Assembly: GCF_030996345.1 (NCBI RefSeq)
Contig: NZ_CP118747.1
Span: forward strand, 2,106,001-2,170,000
DNA from: Acidithiobacillus sp. AMEEHan
GTDB taxonomy: Bacteria > Pseudomonadota > Gammaproteobacteria > Acidithiobacillales > Acidithiobacillaceae
Direction: 5' to 3'
DNA: 64,000 nucleotides
In this document: one piece after another, positions 29,353 to 42,869 of the stretch
Position numbering within the stretch: position 1 is the first letter of the stretch
Layout: each line of letters begins with the position of its first letter
The notes under the pieces: model-generated
Seen by the model: only the letters and a program-made list of their open reading frames with translations
The model's database searches: none
What the model was told of the DNA's origin: nothing
Program-made: the position numbers and the translations under genes

Positions 29353-32187
29353 CTATTCGGAATCCTCAAACTCCGCGCTCTTGAACTTCAACACATTGCA
29401 GTTTTCCTTGACTGTACGCTGGAGCCCATCATCGAAACCCGTGGCTGAATCCGCCTGAATTTCTATGGCGATTCTGACTTTCACCCCAGGACGGATGGTG
29501 AATTGCTGAACGACTTCCTCGACCAGGTCCGCAAACTGTTTCTTGGCCTGGATGGCATCAAGTTCGACGATTCCATAGAACTGCTTCTTAGGCGGCTGAG
29601 GAGCCGTTACTGCCCCTACCACATAAGCAGGCTTGGACGAATCCTCGACCTTGAGGCCAGTTGTGCCACTATCAATGGTGCCCGGTGTCTCGCCAGTTGC
29701 CTTTGGACGTGCAGCCTCTTCAGCGGCGCGCTGTGCCTGCGCATATTCGGCGGCGTTTTTCGGCTCAATCAACAATAAGGATGTGTCGAAAAACAAAGAG
29801 CTACGTTTTCCGAAAGTAAAACCAACATAGCGCCCATCTTCCTTGCCCTGGGCAAAACCAAAAAATTCTCGGCTCTCTGCAGCAGCGAAAAGCGTCTGCT
29901 GAAAAACCCGATCATCCAGCAAGCGCGGTAGGTAGAGTTGCTGGCAAGTCTGCTGCCAGACATTGAGTGCATTGACGTCTTTGGCATACTCTTTCCAAAA
30001 CCAGTCACGCAATACCTTGGCCAGGTGGATTGGTGCCCACTCGCTGATGAGCAACTCGTTTTCCTTGAGCACGCGCTCGATCTCCTGCGTCCAGTTCTGC
30101 GCCCCCGGATTGAGTGGGAAATGCTCCCAGATCAGCTCAGACAGACCTTTGCCCGGACGTGCCTCCTGCACCGGCGCGAGCAACCACTTGTAGGTTTCGC
30201 GGACCATGCGACGCACGGTCTCCTCCGCCTGCTCCAAACTGGCCTGTGCCTGCTTGGCCATGAGGTTGTCGAGGACGATGCGATTGTCCTTGTAATCCGC
30301 AACGATGCTGCGCCACGCCAGGTATGAACGAATGTGGTCCTTCAGCCGACTCACGTTATCGGAGTCCGCGGCCAGGAAGATCAGCCGGTTTTGCTTGAAT
30401 CGTGGCTGGTCACCACGTTTTTTGAGGATTTCCGTCGCACGCTCAATGGCAAGCGTCTGGCTGGTCCTGCTGAAAGCCGCATCCGGCGGCAATACCACCA
30501 GCCGCAGTGCCCAGTCGTCGGGCACGTCACCACTGCCGGTGAAGACGTGGATGCCGCCAAACACCCCGCTGGCAAAGCTGCGCTGCACGCGGTCACGGAT
30601 CGCAGGGAATACATCCTCTTTGTCCTGAAAGCGGCGCTTGCGTTCTTCCATTTCGCGCCGCAGATTGGGGCGTGTGTCGAGCCAGTAACGATTGTTGGCG
30701 TGGTTGAGGTAATGCAGTCGATCACCCAGACGCCGCAGCGCGTCCCTGAACAGGCCGGGCTGTTGCCTTGGCTGCGCCACACCCAGAATCACGCGCTCCA
30801 ACTCCAGGCCGCGCACGCCCTGGTTGGAGGTACTGGGTGCACTGCCCAGAAAGATGGCACGCGCCGCACGCCGGCAGGCCTGCACGCTGCCAAAGCGGGT
30901 ATCGTTGTTTTCGATCTCCCAGGTTTCTGAGCGTTCACCATCCACGTCGCGTTCGATCACCGGTGTCCATCCCTGGGGCAGGTAGTACAGCAGCTCGTTC
31001 AGCGTATCAACGTCCATTAACGGAAAACTGCCAGGCATAATCAGCGGGTCGTTGTTCCCGTCTCTCCACAGGCGGTGAATTACCTTGGCCATCAGCTTCA
31101 GCACTCCGCGGGTACGCTGGAAGTTGTCCAGCGTCGACCAATCCTCATAGAGGCGGTCGAAGACCTCGGGGTGGATCGGATAGGCGTGTATCAATCGCTC
31201 AAGATACTTACTGCCCTGGGTCTCCTGCGGGAAGTCGTCACGATTCTCAATGTAGTAATCTGCGAACGAGCGGCAGACCGACTCCATCGCCAGTTTGTCG
31301 CTGATGTTGGAAAAGAGCCGCCGACGCACGATCTCGAAGGCCTCCTCGGTGCCCACCGGCTTCCATAGCGCCTGTACGCGGCCGAAGTAGTGTGCCAAGG
31401 CTTCCAGCGCCTTCACCCCGCGCTGGCTGCCGGCTTCCTTGTCGGATTCCGGCAACGAGGCCAGCAAAACCGCCGTGGGAACAGCCTTCAGCGCTTCCGT
31501 CAGTGCCTGTACGAATGACAGGTTGGAGTCGAAGGTGCCGCCGGTGAGGGTTTTGCCTTCCTCGAACTGACGCACATAGGCCACCAGCTCGTCGATGAGA
31601 ATGACACAAGGTGCATGGCGAGCCAGCAGGCTGGCCAGGGTTTCCTTACCCGGTGACGTGCCCGACACGTCGGCTTCGGCAACCAGAGCAAAACCTTCCG
31701 ACCCGCCCAATTGCCAAGCCAGGTCACCCCACAAGGTACGAATGCTTTGTCCGTCTCGCAGCACCGGCTGGTTGGGTGAAGACTTGATTCCATCAAGCAC
31801 CGCGACCCGTGCCCGTGGCAGTTCCGTAACACCCGCTGCATCGAGAATGGCCGGGATGCCAGGCATGTCACTTGGCGGAACTTCGCCGCGGGCCAGGTGA
31901 TAGACCGCCAGCATGGTGTGGGTCTTGCCACCACCAAAGGCGGTTTGCAACTGGATCACCGGGTCGCCGCCTTTGCCCGTCAGCCGCTTTACCACCGAAT
32001 CCAGCAGCAGGCGCATGCCCTCAGTGATGAAGGTACGTTGGAAGAAGAGCGCCGGGTTCTGGTATTCGGCGTTGGCCGTGCCTGCATGGACCCGCGACAG
32101 GTCGGCGGCGAATTCGGCCTGCTGGAACTTGCCTTCCCGCACATCAGCGTGCGGCTCTGCGATTTCGCGCCAGGGTTTTAGAGTCAT
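29353..32187 (-). CDS. DUF499 ATPase of Hma-like defence locus, copy B
   Basis: A complete 944-residue DUF499 protein. Walker [11 protein letters not shown] is near residue 83 and Walker [20 protein letters not shown] lies about 110 residues later. The N-terminal 570 residues align closely with copy A. The C-terminal third (from about residue 790) contains low-complexity [19 protein letters not shown] and ends with [16 protein letters not shown]. Its ATG overlaps the stop of the embedded gene upstream (CCATGA), so translation is coupled. It is the last gene of the locus; an IS66 copy begins just beyond the stop. Defence role inferred from the operon. Confidence 0.88.
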   Translation of the reverse strand: MTLKPWREIAEPHADVREGKFQQAEFAADLSRVHAGTANAEYQNPALFFQRTFITEGMRLLLDSVVKRLTGKGGDPVIQLQTAFGGGKTHTMLAVYHLARGEVPPSDMPGIPAILDAAGVTELPRARVAVLDGIKSSPNQPVLRDGQSIRTLWGDLAWQLGGSEGFALVAEADVSGTSPGKETLASLLARHAPCVILIDELVAYVRQFEEGKTLTGGTFDSNLSFVQALTEALKAVPTAVLLASLPESDKEAGSQRGVKALEALAHYFGRVQALWKPVGTEEAFEIVRRRLFSNISDKLAMESVCRSFADYYIENRDDFPQETQGSKYLERLIHAYPIHPEVFDRLYEDWSTLDNFQRTRGVLKLMAKVIHRLWRDGNNDPLIMPGSFPLMDVDTLNELLYYLPQGWTPVIERDVDGERSETWEIENNDTRFGSVQACRRAARAIFLGSAPSTSNQGVRGLELERVILGVAQPRQQPGLFRDALRRLGDRLHYLNHANNRYWLDTRPNLRREMEERKRRFQDKEDVFPAIRDRVQRSFASGVFGGIHVFTGSGDVPDDWALRLVVLPPDAAFSRTSQTLAIERATEILKKRGDQPRFKQNRLIFLAADSDNVSRLKDHIRSYLAWRSIVADYKDNRIVLDNLMAKQAQASLEQAEETVRRMVRETYKWLLAPVQEARPGKGLSELIWEHFPLNPGAQNWTQEIERVLKENELLISEWAPIHLAKVLRDWFWKEYAKDVNALNVWQQTCQQLYLPRLLDDRVFQQTLFAAAESREFFGFAQGKEDGRYVGFTFGKRSSLFFDTSLLLIEPKNAAEYAQAQRAAEEAARPKATGETPGTIDSGTTGLKVEDSSKPAYVVGAVTAPQPPKKQFYGIVELDAIQAKKQFADLVEEVVQQFTIRPGVKVRIAIEIQADSATGFDDGLQRTVKENCNVLKFKSAEFEDSE

Positions 32188-33065
32188 GGAGTCACTCCCA
32201 AAATAGCCAGAATGGCGTGAAACCAGTGAAGACGAATACCTTCAGGTAGAAGATTCAATACCTGAATTGCGGACAGAAAACCAAATCCCGCACCGACCCA
32301 CTGCCAACGCCGGGTTTCTTTATCTCGTTCATTTGCTGCAACCAGTTTGTGTAACGCCTGAAGCTGATCGAGAAACTCCTGATTGATCTGTGCCAGCCGC
32401 ATCCGCTCTGCGATCAAATCCCACACCAGCGGAAGCTCTTTGCGATCCATCAACACAGGATATCGGAAGTAGTGCCGCGCATTGAATTCCGCGGAAAGGC
32501 GAATCAGTCGTGACAGCTCTTTGGGTAGCCCGTCCCATTCAGCCATCTTTACGATCAATGCCTGAATGCGCTGCTGATATGCGCACGCCAATGCCAGCAA
32601 AATAACAAATCGTTCGAACCTGTGTTGGTGCTGGCAAACAACCGAGAGTGCAGCGCCATCGACAGCCAACCAGAGGCCATCCCCAAGCTTTTCGTGGCTC
32701 TCGATCGTTAGCGTTGCGCTACCACGTAGCCATTTGGATGCGAGACTGCTTTGCTCATCCGTGGGTCCGCTGTTTGAGCAGGTTTGCCAAATTGACAGAG
32801 CCACGACGTCACCGCTTTTTTTCTGCTCGCTGTTAGAAAACGAAACCAGAAATCTGGTTTCATATTCTGTTCCGGAGAAAAACGTGAGGCGCCATTGTGT
32901 TTGATCAGTGCCTTGGAGTGTTTTTGCCGACCCTTCAAATCGATCCAGCAAAGGTTTTTGCAGAAAACCGACACCCTTGCCATTGATCGTTAATTTCTGC
33001 CAGTCATGATCTTTGACGTGGGCTTGGTCTTCAGCAGTAGAAATCGTGACATATTGCAGAGCCAT
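32184..33065 (-). CDS. Unknown membrane-anchored protein embedded in Hma-like locus B
   Basis: A 293-residue protein without a family I recognise. The first 120 residues are beta-rich ([14 protein letters not shown]). The middle is helical and rich in aromatic and basic residues. The C-terminus holds one or two membrane segments ([18 protein letters not shown], then [12 protein letters not shown]). The start ATG at 33065 is 11 bp after the methylase stop, behind GCGAGGC. The stop overlaps the DUF499 start. Copy A lacks this gene entirely: there methylase and ATPase are 15 bp apart. Genes inserted inside Hma loci are, from memory, catalogued as Hma-embedded candidates. A membrane-disrupting effector is one guess. 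Confidence 0.7.
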   Translation of the reverse strand: MALQYVTISTAEDQAHVKDHDWQKLTINGKGVGFLQKPLLDRFEGSAKTLQGTDQTQWRLTFFSGTEYETRFLVSFSNSEQKKSGDVVALSIWQTCSNSGPTDEQSSLASKWLRGSATLTIESHEKLGDGLWLAVDGAALSVVCQHQHRFERFVILLALACAYQQRIQALIVKMAEWDGLPKELSRLIRLSAEFNARHYFRYPVLMDRKELPLVWDLIAERMRLAQINQEFLDQLQALHKLVAANERDKETRRWQWVGAGFGFLSAIQVLNLLPEGIRLHWFHAILAILGVTP

Positions 33066-33076
33066 TTTTGCCTCGC

Positions 33077-35959
<2,883 letters not shown>

Positions 35960-35971
35960 TTTTCTACCTTT

Positions 35972-36589
35972 TCAGCGCCAGGTATCCGGGCGGGTAAGCA
36001 CGTAGCCGTCGGGCTTGATCAGCCGATCTGGCAACTGACTGGCGCGCAGCTTGTTTTCACTGATGGCAAGGTAGCCGTTGGCATGCTGCTTAAGTGCCTT
36101 AGAGTGGCGCTGCGGCGGGAAGGCCACGATGACGCGCTTGGCCGGAAAGCGTTCACGCACACGGCGGATCGGCGTAGTCAGGTCACTGTCGCCGGAAATG
36201 ACCAGGGCTACGTCGAAGACATCGTCGAAAGCGTCTGTCATCAACTGGATGGCGATGTTGACATCGGTCATCTTTTCTTCGTAGTCCTGCCAGGTGGCGT
36301 GGCACACCAGGCACTTACGCTGCTTTTCGAGGTAGTGGCCGAACTGGCACCGCACGCCTTGAACGGCCAGCGCCTCCAGATAGTCCTTCTGCCGCTTCTG
36401 GTCAGCCACGTTGCGACCGTTGTCGCGGATGCGGGCGGAGAAGTAGTGCGTTGCAAGCAGTTGCTGCCCCGGCTTGAGCAGGCTGCGCGCCAGCGCTGCC
36501 ACATCCAGCCAGTAGTAGCGTTTGAATCGGGACTGCTTCAGGCCGAAGTAGAGGTTAAAGCCGTCGCTATAGGCAACAACGCGGGTCAT
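35972..36589 (-). CDS. NYN/PIN-like nuclease of Hma-like locus, copy B
   Basis: A 205-residue NYN-domain protein of the same length as copy A. The acidic residues are conserved: D9 in YSDGFN, D109 in MTDVNIA, and D134 and D136 in SGDSDLTTP. The CxxC pair (KCLVC) is also kept. The start ATG at 36589 follows GGGAGG at good spacing. On the coding strand a TATAAT lies about 40 bp before the start, between the hairpin array and the gene, so the gene may also have its own promoter. It is directly behind the hairpin array and directly before the methylase. Confidence 0.87.
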   Translation of the reverse strand: MTRVVAYSDGFNLYFGLKQSRFKRYYWLDVAALARSLLKPGQQLLATHYFSARIRDNGRNVADQKRQKDYLEALAVQGVRCQFGHYLEKQRKCLVCHATWQDYEEKMTDVNIAIQLMTDAFDDVFDVALVISGDSDLTTPIRRVRERFPAKRVIVAFPPQRHSKALKQHANGYLAISENKLRASQLPDRLIKPDGYVLTRPDTWR

Positions 36590-36645
36590 CGGCTTGCCTC
36601 CCAGCTCTTGCCATGCGACTCAAAGATTATATACTGTGATGCGGT

Positions 36646-36836
36646 AACCCCCCGGAGATAGCATCTCCGGCCAGACGCCCCGAAAGGGGCGTTTCTCTTT
36701 GTGGGGTTGACTCCAGCCCCACCGGAGATAGCATCTCCGGCCCAACGCCTCCTTCGTGGAGGCGTTTTCCTTTGTGCCCCGCCATGGTGAGCAGCCATGG
36801 CCCGACGCCCTCCCCGTGCGGGCGTTTCTCTTTGTA
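36646..36836 (-). repeat. Tandem double-hairpin array B (3 units)
   Basis: Three units of about 65-70 bp. Hairpin 1 is CCGGAGAT-AGC-ATCTCCGG in units 1 and 2 (36652-36670, 36722-36740) but GCCATGG...CCATGGC in unit 3 (36781-36801). Hairpin 2 is ACGCCCC-GAAA-GGGGCGT (36675-36692), AACGCCTCC-TTCGT-GGAGGCGTT (36744-36766) and ACGCCC...GGGCGT (36805-36825). The sequence changes while the pairing is kept, which points to selection on RNA or DNA structure. Linkers share CCCC and a CTTTGT or TTCTCTTTG stretch. The array lies between the helicase stop and the NYN start, as in copy A. Confidence 0.8.
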
Positions 36837-36850
36837 GGCTTGGGTACGGG

Positions 36851-39800
36851 TCACAGCGACGCTCCCGGCGGGAAGGCTCTGGCCAGCAACTGGTCGAGAT
36901 CGAGGTTGATGCTGCTCACCGCCCAGTCAGGTTCTTGGGTGAATGGCTGGCGGACGTAGAACGGCCCTTCACATTGCTCGCCATCCACCATCACAATCGC
37001 CAAAATAAATTTGTCGGACTGGTTCAGGCCGTAAAGGATTTCGTTGCGCGTGACGGTGATGGTGGTCTGCCCCTTGGCGCGACCTTTGACCTCGATGTGG
37101 CGTGAAGGCGGTAACTTGCCGTCAAGCATTGGCGGCAGACTGGTGACGTCCCAACCGCACTTCTGCGCCGAGACATCAATGACCTCATGGCCGAGGGCAC
37201 GTTCGGCGTTTATCACGGCTTGCATGGCAATGCGCTCGATGCGGGCGCGGGCATCGGCATCAGCCGACCAACCAGGCTCTCCCTTGCGTTGCAGCAGCAG
37301 CCCGGCAGGGATAACCAACGCCCCGCCCAGCACCACCGGTGTGGCGGAGACGACATGGCGCATGGCCAGCAGTTCCTTCTCGCGTGTCTCGCGCCGCGCG
37401 GTCAGTTCATCGATGGTGCGGCGCACATTTTCCAGCGTCAGGCGCACGTCCTTTCCTGCGGCGATGTCGTCCTGCAACTTGATGTAGCGGTCGGACCAAA
37501 AGTCGATCTCTTTTACCAGACGCTCGTGCACGGCGGCCAGGGTCTTGTCCACTGCCCTCTCGCGGCGAGTGCGCACCTCGTCGAAGTGCTCGGGTACCAG
37601 TTCGCTGGAGGCATAGGCCAACGCTACCTGCTCCAGGTCCTTGCTAATCCAGGGTGCCGCCAGTACGTCCTCGATCAGTGCCCTCTCGGCGTCGGCAAGT
37701 GGCTCCAGGTCCAGGTGCGGCGCCCAGCCGGCGTTTATCGCGTGGCCCGTTGGGTCGATTTCGACGAACTGCATGCGGCGCGAGATGGTCCGCGTTGGGT
37801 CCGCCCCTTCCTTGACCGAGTGGTCAACGATGAACAGCACTTTTGGGTTGAGGCCCATGTCGCTCGGATCGACCAGCATCGCACCCTGCTTCAACTGGTT
37901 GCGGTGCCGCTCCAGCATGATGTCGGTGACGGATTGCATCAAGGGGTGCCCCGGATGCAGGAGGCTGGCCATCGGCGCGCCCACTCGGTCGCTGAAACGG
38001 ACGTATTGCTTTTCGAAGCAAACACGCTCGTAGCGTCGCAGCACCGGGTCGGCATTGCGACGGTCACGGCCGGTGATTTGCCGGTCACGCTCGCGAATGA
38101 TGGCCGGTACATGGGTAATCTCGTAGCGGCCCGCTTCGCGGGGGCGCAGCTCGCCGCCCAGTTGCTGGAAGGCCTGGGTGAAGAAGGCGCGGATGAAGAA
38201 GGGCTGCAGCTTGCGGGCCTCGGCCTTCTCCATCTCCTCCTTAACGGCGAAGAGGCGCTTCTCGTCCATCACCTCTTCGCAGAGGGCATTGCGCTTGATG
38301 ATGTCCTCGAGGTGACTGGTGTCCAGAGCGCCTTCGATCTTGCGCAGCAGGCGGGCGCGAACCTCGGGATCGGCCCCGTAGCGAATGGCCTCGATCAGCA
38401 GGTCTTTGAGGCTCTTCTCCGCAAAGACTTCGCCCAGGATGTCGAAGACCCGCCCGCCCAGAGCAGCGCGCTCGACTTCCAGCTTTTCAAACAGGCGTTG
38501 GAAGACGTCGCCCTCGCGGGTTTCGTTGGCCACCATGTTCCACAAATGGCAGACCTCGGTCTGACCGATGCGGTGGATGCGGCCGAAACGCTGCTCCAGC
38601 CGGTTCGGGTTCCAGGGCAGGTCGTAATTGACCATCAGATTGGCGTTCTGCAGGTTGACCCCTTCGCCCGCCGCGTCAGTGGCCACCAGCACGCGCACTT
38701 GAGGGTCGTTGCGGAACAGCTCCTGCACTTTGCGACGCTCTTCGCGCTTCACGCCGCCATGGATCATCACCACGGCATCTTCGTTGCCGATCAAACCGCG
38801 AATTTTGACGGCGAGGTAGTTCAGCGTGTCGCGGTGCTCGGTAAAGATGATCAGCTTGCGCCGGCGCCCGTCGGCATCGTGCATCTCGGGCGTGTCCTGC
38901 AGCAGACGGGACAGCTCGTCCCATTTACGGTCCTGGCCGGAATGGACGACCTGCCGCGCCTGTTCCTCCAGACCTTCAAGGATGGTGATCTCGGCTTCGA
39001 GTTCCTGGATGGTCTGCGCCGCAGTGGCCTGGTCGACGACGGATTCTTCGAAGTTCTCGTAGTCTTCGGGAGACAAGGCATCGGCCGACTCCCAGATGTC
39101 TTCGGGGGCGCCGTTGCTGTCGGCCAGCGTTTCGGCCAGCGACCTGCCGCGGCTTCCCAGCTTCTCTTCCTCGAGGCGGCGCTTGAGCTTGTTGCGCCGG
39201 CGTTTGAGCGACTGGTAGATGGCCTCGGGGCTGGAGGCGAGTCGGCGCTGCAATGAGGTCAGCGCGAAGCCGACGGTACCCTTACGCCCGCCATCGGCCA
39301 ACTGGTCGGCTTTGGCGAACTCGGTCTTTACATAGTCGGTAACGGCAGCGTAGAGCGCGGCTTCGAGGTCTGACAGCCTGTAGTTGACGGTGTAGGCCCG
39401 ACGCTCAGGGAACAGTGGGGTGCCGTCGAACTTGAGCAGGTCTTCCTTGACCATGCGGCGCATCAGGTCGGTGACGTCCACTTTGTGCGCGCCGTCTCGA
39501 AACTTGCCATAGAAGCGGTCGGCGTCCAGCAGCGACAGGAAGAGTTGGAAGTCTTCTTCTTTGCCGTTATGCGGCGTGGCGGTCATCAGCAGAAAGTGGC
39601 GGGTGATCGAACCCAGCAGCTCGCCAAGCTGGAAGCGCTTGGTCTTGTTGACCTTGTTGCCGAAATAGCTGGCCGAAAGCTTGTGGGCTTCATCGACGAC
39701 CACCAAGTCCCAGCGCGACAGGTGGAGCTTTTCCTGCAGGTCTTCAGCACGGGCCAATTGGTCAACACGGGCGACCAGCAGGTCGATGTCTTCGAAGGGG

Positions 39801-40420
39801 TTGCCACTGCGGGACTGCTCGACCTGCTCGCGCGAAAACAGCGTGAACGAGAGGCCGAACTTCTCGAACATTTCGTCCTGCCACTGCTCGACCAGGCTGC
39901 CAGGCGCCACAATCAGCACGCGCTTGGCGTCTGCGCGCATCAGCAGCTCGCGGATCAAGAGGCCGGCCATGATGGTCTTGCCGGCACCGGGGTCGTCGGC
40001 CAGCACATAGCGCAGCGGCTGACGCGGCAGCATCGATTCGTAAACCGCCGTGATCTGGTGTGGCAGGGGCTCCACGTTCGACGTATGTACCGCCATCATC
40101 GGATCAAAGAGGTGAGCCAGATGAATGCGATAGGCCTCGGCGGCGAGCTTGAACCCGTCGCCCGGCGCATCGAAGGCCCAGGGTCGGCCAGCTTCCGCTA
40201 ACGAAAGAATTGCCTCGTCCGTGCGGAACAGCATGCGTTCCCGCAGCTTGCCGTCAGCGGTCTTGTAGTAGACCGTCAGGGCATTGTGACCGACCGGCTC
40301 GGTGGTGACGATGCGCACGACCTGCCCCGGTTCCAAACCTGAAACAGCCGCGCCTTTCAGAATCTCTTCAAGCTTAAGAATGGTCTGTTCCCTTGTGCAA
40401 TTTTGTATCGGGTCGTACAC
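36851..40420 (-). CDS. SNF2-type helicase with C-terminal DUF3883, Hma-like copy B
   Basis: An approximately 1180-residue superfamily 2 helicase, collinear with copy A. It has DDPGAGKT (Walker A), [10 protein letters not shown] (motif II), [20 protein letters not shown], and the C-terminal DUF3883 with [10 protein letters not shown]. The frame opens with GTG at 40420, but the codon aligned with the copy A start is ATT, preceded by AAGGGAAC at ideal spacing, so the true start could be this rare ATT 13 codons later. First gene of operon B; its upstream space borders the two-component system. Confidence 0.9.
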   Translation of the reverse strand: MYDPIQNCTREQTILKLEEILKGAAVSGLEPGQVVRIVTTEPVGHNALTVYYKTADGKLRERMLFRTDEAILSLAEAGRPWAFDAPGDGFKLAAEAYRIHLAHLFDPMMAVHTSNVEPLPHQITAVYESMLPRQPLRYVLADDPGAGKTIMAGLLIRELLMRADAKRVLIVAPGSLVEQWQDEMFEKFGLSFTLFSREQVEQSRSGNPFEDIDLLVARVDQLARAEDLQEKLHLSRWDLVVVDEAHKLSASYFGNKVNKTKRFQLGELLGSITRHFLLMTATPHNGKEEDFQLFLSLLDADRFYGKFRDGAHKVDVTDLMRRMVKEDLLKFDGTPLFPERRAYTVNYRLSDLEAALYAAVTDYVKTEFAKADQLADGGRKGTVGFALTSLQRRLASSPEAIYQSLKRRRNKLKRRLEEEKLGSRGRSLAETLADSNGAPEDIWESADALSPEDYENFEESVVDQATAAQTIQELEAEITILEGLEEQARQVVHSGQDRKWDELSRLLQDTPEMHDADGRRRKLIIFTEHRDTLNYLAVKIRGLIGNEDAVVMIHGGVKREERRKVQELFRNDPQVRVLVATDAAGEGVNLQNANLMVNYDLPWNPNRLEQRFGRIHRIGQTEVCHLWNMVANETREGDVFQRLFEKLEVERAALGGRVFDILGEVFAEKSLKDLLIEAIRYGADPEVRARLLRKIEGALDTSHLEDIIKRNALCEEVMDEKRLFAVKEEMEKAEARKLQPFFIRAFFTQAFQQLGGELRPREAGRYEITHVPAIIRERDRQITGRDRRNADPVLRRYERVCFEKQYVRFSDRVGAPMASLLHPGHPLMQSVTDIMLERHRNQLKQGAMLVDPSDMGLNPKVLFIVDHSVKEGADPTRTISRRMQFVEIDPTGHAINAGWAPHLDLEPLADAERALIEDVLAAPWISKDLEQVALAYASSELVPEHFDEVRTRRERAVDKTLAAVHERLVKEIDFWSDRYIKLQDDIAAGKDVRLTLENVRRTIDELTARRETREKELLAMRHVVSATPVVLGGALVIPAGLLLQRKGEPGWSADADARARIERIAMQAVINAERALGHEVIDVSAQKCGWDVTSLPPMLDGKLPPSRHIEVKGRAKGQTTITVTRNEILYGLNQSDKFILAIVMVDGEQCEGPFYVRQPFTQEPDWAVSSINLDLDQLLARAFPPGASL

Positions 40421-40745
40421 GCGACGACTCTACCACCGATTTCTGCTGTCAGCGGCATGTGGCCATTCAGATGCCGACAATTGAGGAGTTATACCACGAT
40501 CACTGGCTGGCCACACAGCCAAACCCAACGATAGAGGGCATCTGTGCGAAGTGGCAGCAAATCCGGGCACCGCAGAGATGGAGGTCAACGTCGTCCAGCA
40601 ATGCCATACTGCTCACCATCAGCGCGGCTGCACTTGCGGGGCTTGCCCTGGCTTGCGCCACGAGCTGGTGCATTGGTCGTTATCATGGCGGGCAGTGCAA
40701 ACAGCCTCTCCGGCTCTTTGCGGTCATTCCCGATGCGCCGACCGA
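40421..40745. other. Gap between Hma-like locus B and the two-component genes
   Basis: No firm gene. A plus-strand frame from 40471 (MPTIEELYHDHWLATQPNPT...) to 40809 encodes about 112 residues with a hydrophobic helix, but it runs into the histidine kinase gene on the other strand and has no clear ribosome binding site. It could be a remnant of a gene cut by the arrival of the defence locus. The left part must hold the promoter of the helicase operon. Confidence 0.4.
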
Positions 40746-41999
40746 CTACCGTCTGGCGCTGGGTAACGTCAATTCGGCATCTAACCCGCCTGCCGCTGCG
40801 GCGTCGTAGTGCAGACTTCCCCCCTGCTGGGCCAGCAGGCGGTGGCAAAGCCGGATACCCATGCCTGATCCATGCCCGGTCTGGCGGGGCAGCGAACCCT
40901 CATTCATGGCGAGAATCATGGCGGCACTGACTGGTTCCCCGCCCAGGTCGACTACGTGAAAACGGCAGGAATCTTCCCCATATCGCGCCTGCAAACGGAT
41001 CGCAGCGCTGCCGTAGCGTCTGCTGTTATCGAACAGATTACGAAAAACCCGCTCCAGAGCGATGGGCCGCGCCAGAAAAGCGCCATCGGCAATCAGAACC
41101 ATCTGCACCTGCAGTCCATAGCGCTCTCGCGCGATAGAAGCCATCTCCTGCAGCCATTGCGCGACCGGAATGGTCGTTTGCTTTTCCCTTTCTCCACCCT
41201 GCACCCAAGCCAGAAAATTGCCAAGTACCTCTTCCATTTCTTCGACGTCGGCAAGCATAGCGGGTTGCTCCTGCGCCCATTCTTCGGGCGGCAGATGTAG
41301 GCTCAACAGAAGGCGAGACAACGGGGTACGCAGTTCGTGAGAGATGCCAGTGAGGAGCAGTGTGCGCTCCTCGTGCAGACGATGCAGGTCTGCAGCCATG
41401 CCCGCCAGAGTACGCTCCAATTCCTGGATATCTTCGGGGGCATGTCGGCTGACGGGATAGCCGTCCGGGTATTCCCCGCGCAGAATGTGCGGGGCAGAGC
41501 GCGCCAGGCGAGCCAGAGGCCGGTTGATCTGCCAGACGATTAACCAAGCCCCCAACAGGATCAGAAAAAGCATGATGAGCACCCGAACGAAAGTGAACGG
41601 GTTGCCGATCAGGGCCACTCCCTGAATCGGGACTCCCAACCAGTCCTGCCCTTGCTTGCCACGCAACCAAAGCCACAGCGTGCCCTCCCGCTCCTGTACC
41701 CGCAGTTGTGCGCCCTTGTCGATCCTGGCAAACGACTCTGCCACCTCTTGCCAAAAATACGACCGCGGTATCGATCCGAGCGCATGCGCAGATCTACTCC
41801 AGCCCAATTCTGTGGGTGGCCTGGCGACCAAGGTTTCATCCACCTGCCAGAGCAGTTGCGCGAAACGCTGCGCCGCCGGATCGAAGACGTAATTATGGAA
41901 CAGCAGATAGATGGAACCCTGACTGATCAGCACCAGCAGGCTGAGTAGCAGGAGGCTGCGGCCGACCGAACTGCGAGGCCAGAGTCGGCGTAATTTCAC
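40746..41999 (-). CDS. Sensor histidine kinase, EnvZ-like
   Basis: A 417-residue membrane kinase. An N-terminal transmembrane helix (SLLLLSLLVLISQGSIYLLF), a periplasmic sensor of about 120 residues and a second helix (VLIMLFLILLGAWLIVW) are followed by a HAMP linker, the phosphoacceptor box GISHELRTPLSRLLLSL, the N-box NLFDNSRRYG and the G-box GHGSGMGIRL. The D-box reads VVDLGGEPVS, a deviation from the usual DxGxG. The GTG at 41999 overlaps the regulator stop as GTGA; an ATG at 42032 would overlap it by 37 bp. It probably senses an envelope or substrate signal and phosphorylates the adjacent regulator. Confidence 0.88.
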   Translation of the reverse strand: MKLRRLWPRSSVGRSLLLLSLLVLISQGSIYLLFHNYVFDPAAQRFAQLLWQVDETLVARPPTELGWSRSAHALGSIPRSYFWQEVAESFARIDKGAQLRVQEREGTLWLWLRGKQGQDWLGVPIQGVALIGNPFTFVRVLIMLFLILLGAWLIVWQINRPLARLARSAPHILRGEYPDGYPVSRHAPEDIQELERTLAGMAADLHRLHEERTLLLTGISHELRTPLSRLLLSLHLPPEEWAQEQPAMLADVEEMEEVLGNFLAWVQGGEREKQTTIPVAQWLQEMASIARERYGLQVQMVLIADGAFLARPIALERVFRNLFDNSRRYGSAAIRLQARYGEDSCRFHVVDLGGEPVSAAMILAMNEGSLPRQTGHGSGMGIRLCHRLLAQQGGSLHYDAAAAGGLDAELTLPSARR

Positions 42000-42703
42000 G
42001 GCTCCGCAACGAAGAGATAGCCTCTTCCCCACACGGTTCGAATATGTCGCTGCTCCCGTTGATCATCGCCAAGCAGTCGTCGTAATCGCGAGATTTGCAT
42101 ATCGACGCTGCGATCTTCTGGGTCGAGACTGCGCTGCCGAGTGAGCCAGAGAAGTTTTTCCCGGCTCAATACCTGTCCTTCGTGTTCGATAAGCACCGCT
42201 AAGGTAAGAAATTCGTGGGTGGAAAGATCGAGTTGCTTGCCATTCAGAAAAATTTCCTTGCGACCACGATCGACGCGAAATGGGCCAACGATCTGCTCTC
42301 CGGACTTCTCCGGGGTGGTCACCGACGAGCCGCGCGTGCGTCGCAAGATCGCCTGAATTCTGGCGACCAGCTCGCGGGGATGAAAGGGTTTGGTAAGGTA
42401 GTCATCCGCGCCCATCTCCAGGCCGAGGATGCGGTCCAGCTCATCATTGCGGGCGGTAAGGATGAGTATCGGGATTTGCGAGTCGCGGCGGATGCGCTGG
42501 CAGATCTGCAATCCGTCTTCCTTGGGCAAACCGAGATCGAGAACCAGAAGATCTGTCGCTCCCTCCCGCAGGATACGTTCCAGTCCTTGCCCATCCGCCC
42601 GACTCTGAACGGCAAAGCCAAAGGCGCGCAGATGCGACTCCAGTAAGCTTCGCAGCCGAAGATCATCCTCCACCACCAGAATCTGGGCTTTGCCGTTTTC
42701 CAT
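41996..42703 (-). CDS. OmpR-family response regulator
   Basis: A 235-residue regulator with a receiver domain (VVEDDLRLR; phosphoacceptor in LLVLDLGLPKEDG; Lys in DDYLTKPFHPREL) and a C-terminal winged helix (LDLSTHEFLTLAVLIEHEGQ; VDMQISRLRRLLGDD; IRTVWGRGYLF). It is divergent from the RND efflux operon, with 166 bp between them, and probably controls it. Its likely sites (TTGTTACA) also occur before tetH. It is reminiscent of RsrR of Acidithiobacillus caldus, which I recall regulating tetH, but I cannot confirm orthology. Confidence 0.9.
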   Translation of the reverse strand: MENGKAQILVVEDDLRLRSLLESHLRAFGFAVQSRADGQGLERILREGATDLLVLDLGLPKEDGLQICQRIRRDSQIPILILTARNDELDRILGLEMGADDYLTKPFHPRELVARIQAILRRTRGSSVTTPEKSGEQIVGPFRVDRGRKEIFLNGKQLDLSTHEFLTLAVLIEHEGQVLSREKLLWLTRQRSLDPEDRSVDMQISRLRRLLGDDQREQRHIRTVWGRGYLFVAEP

Positions 42704-42783
42704 GACGCAAAGATACCCCTAGCGCGGCGCTCTCTCCAGGGAAAATTGTAACCAGACATCACGAGGGTCCAGTGTGCGCTTAT

Positions 42784-42823
42784 TTGTTACAAATTCACCA
42801 CGCTGCTGCTCAGGATTGTTACA
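42784..42823. promoter_or_regulatory. TTGTTACA direct repeats between regulator and efflux operon
   Basis: TTGTTACA occurs at 42784-42791 and again at 42816-42823, 32 bp apart start to start, about three helical turns. This fits binding of an OmpR-type dimer on one DNA face. The pair lies in the divergent promoter region of the response regulator and the RND operon. Confidence 0.55.
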
Positions 42824-42869
42824 GGAGCGCTGGATACACTGAGTCCGTCTTTTTCACCGGGAAGCTGGG

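Noticed and set aside
37187-39256. A 689-codon open frame opposite helicase B (and its counterpart at 5819-7093 opposite helicase A)
   Set aside because: Antisense to conserved helicase motifs; composition reads like an anti-codon image, with no recognisable domain.
40746-42703. Calling the two-component genes rsrS and rsrR outright
   Set aside because: They are adjacent to and divergent from an RND operon, not next to tetH. The shared TGTTACA sites are suggestive only, so no symbol was given.
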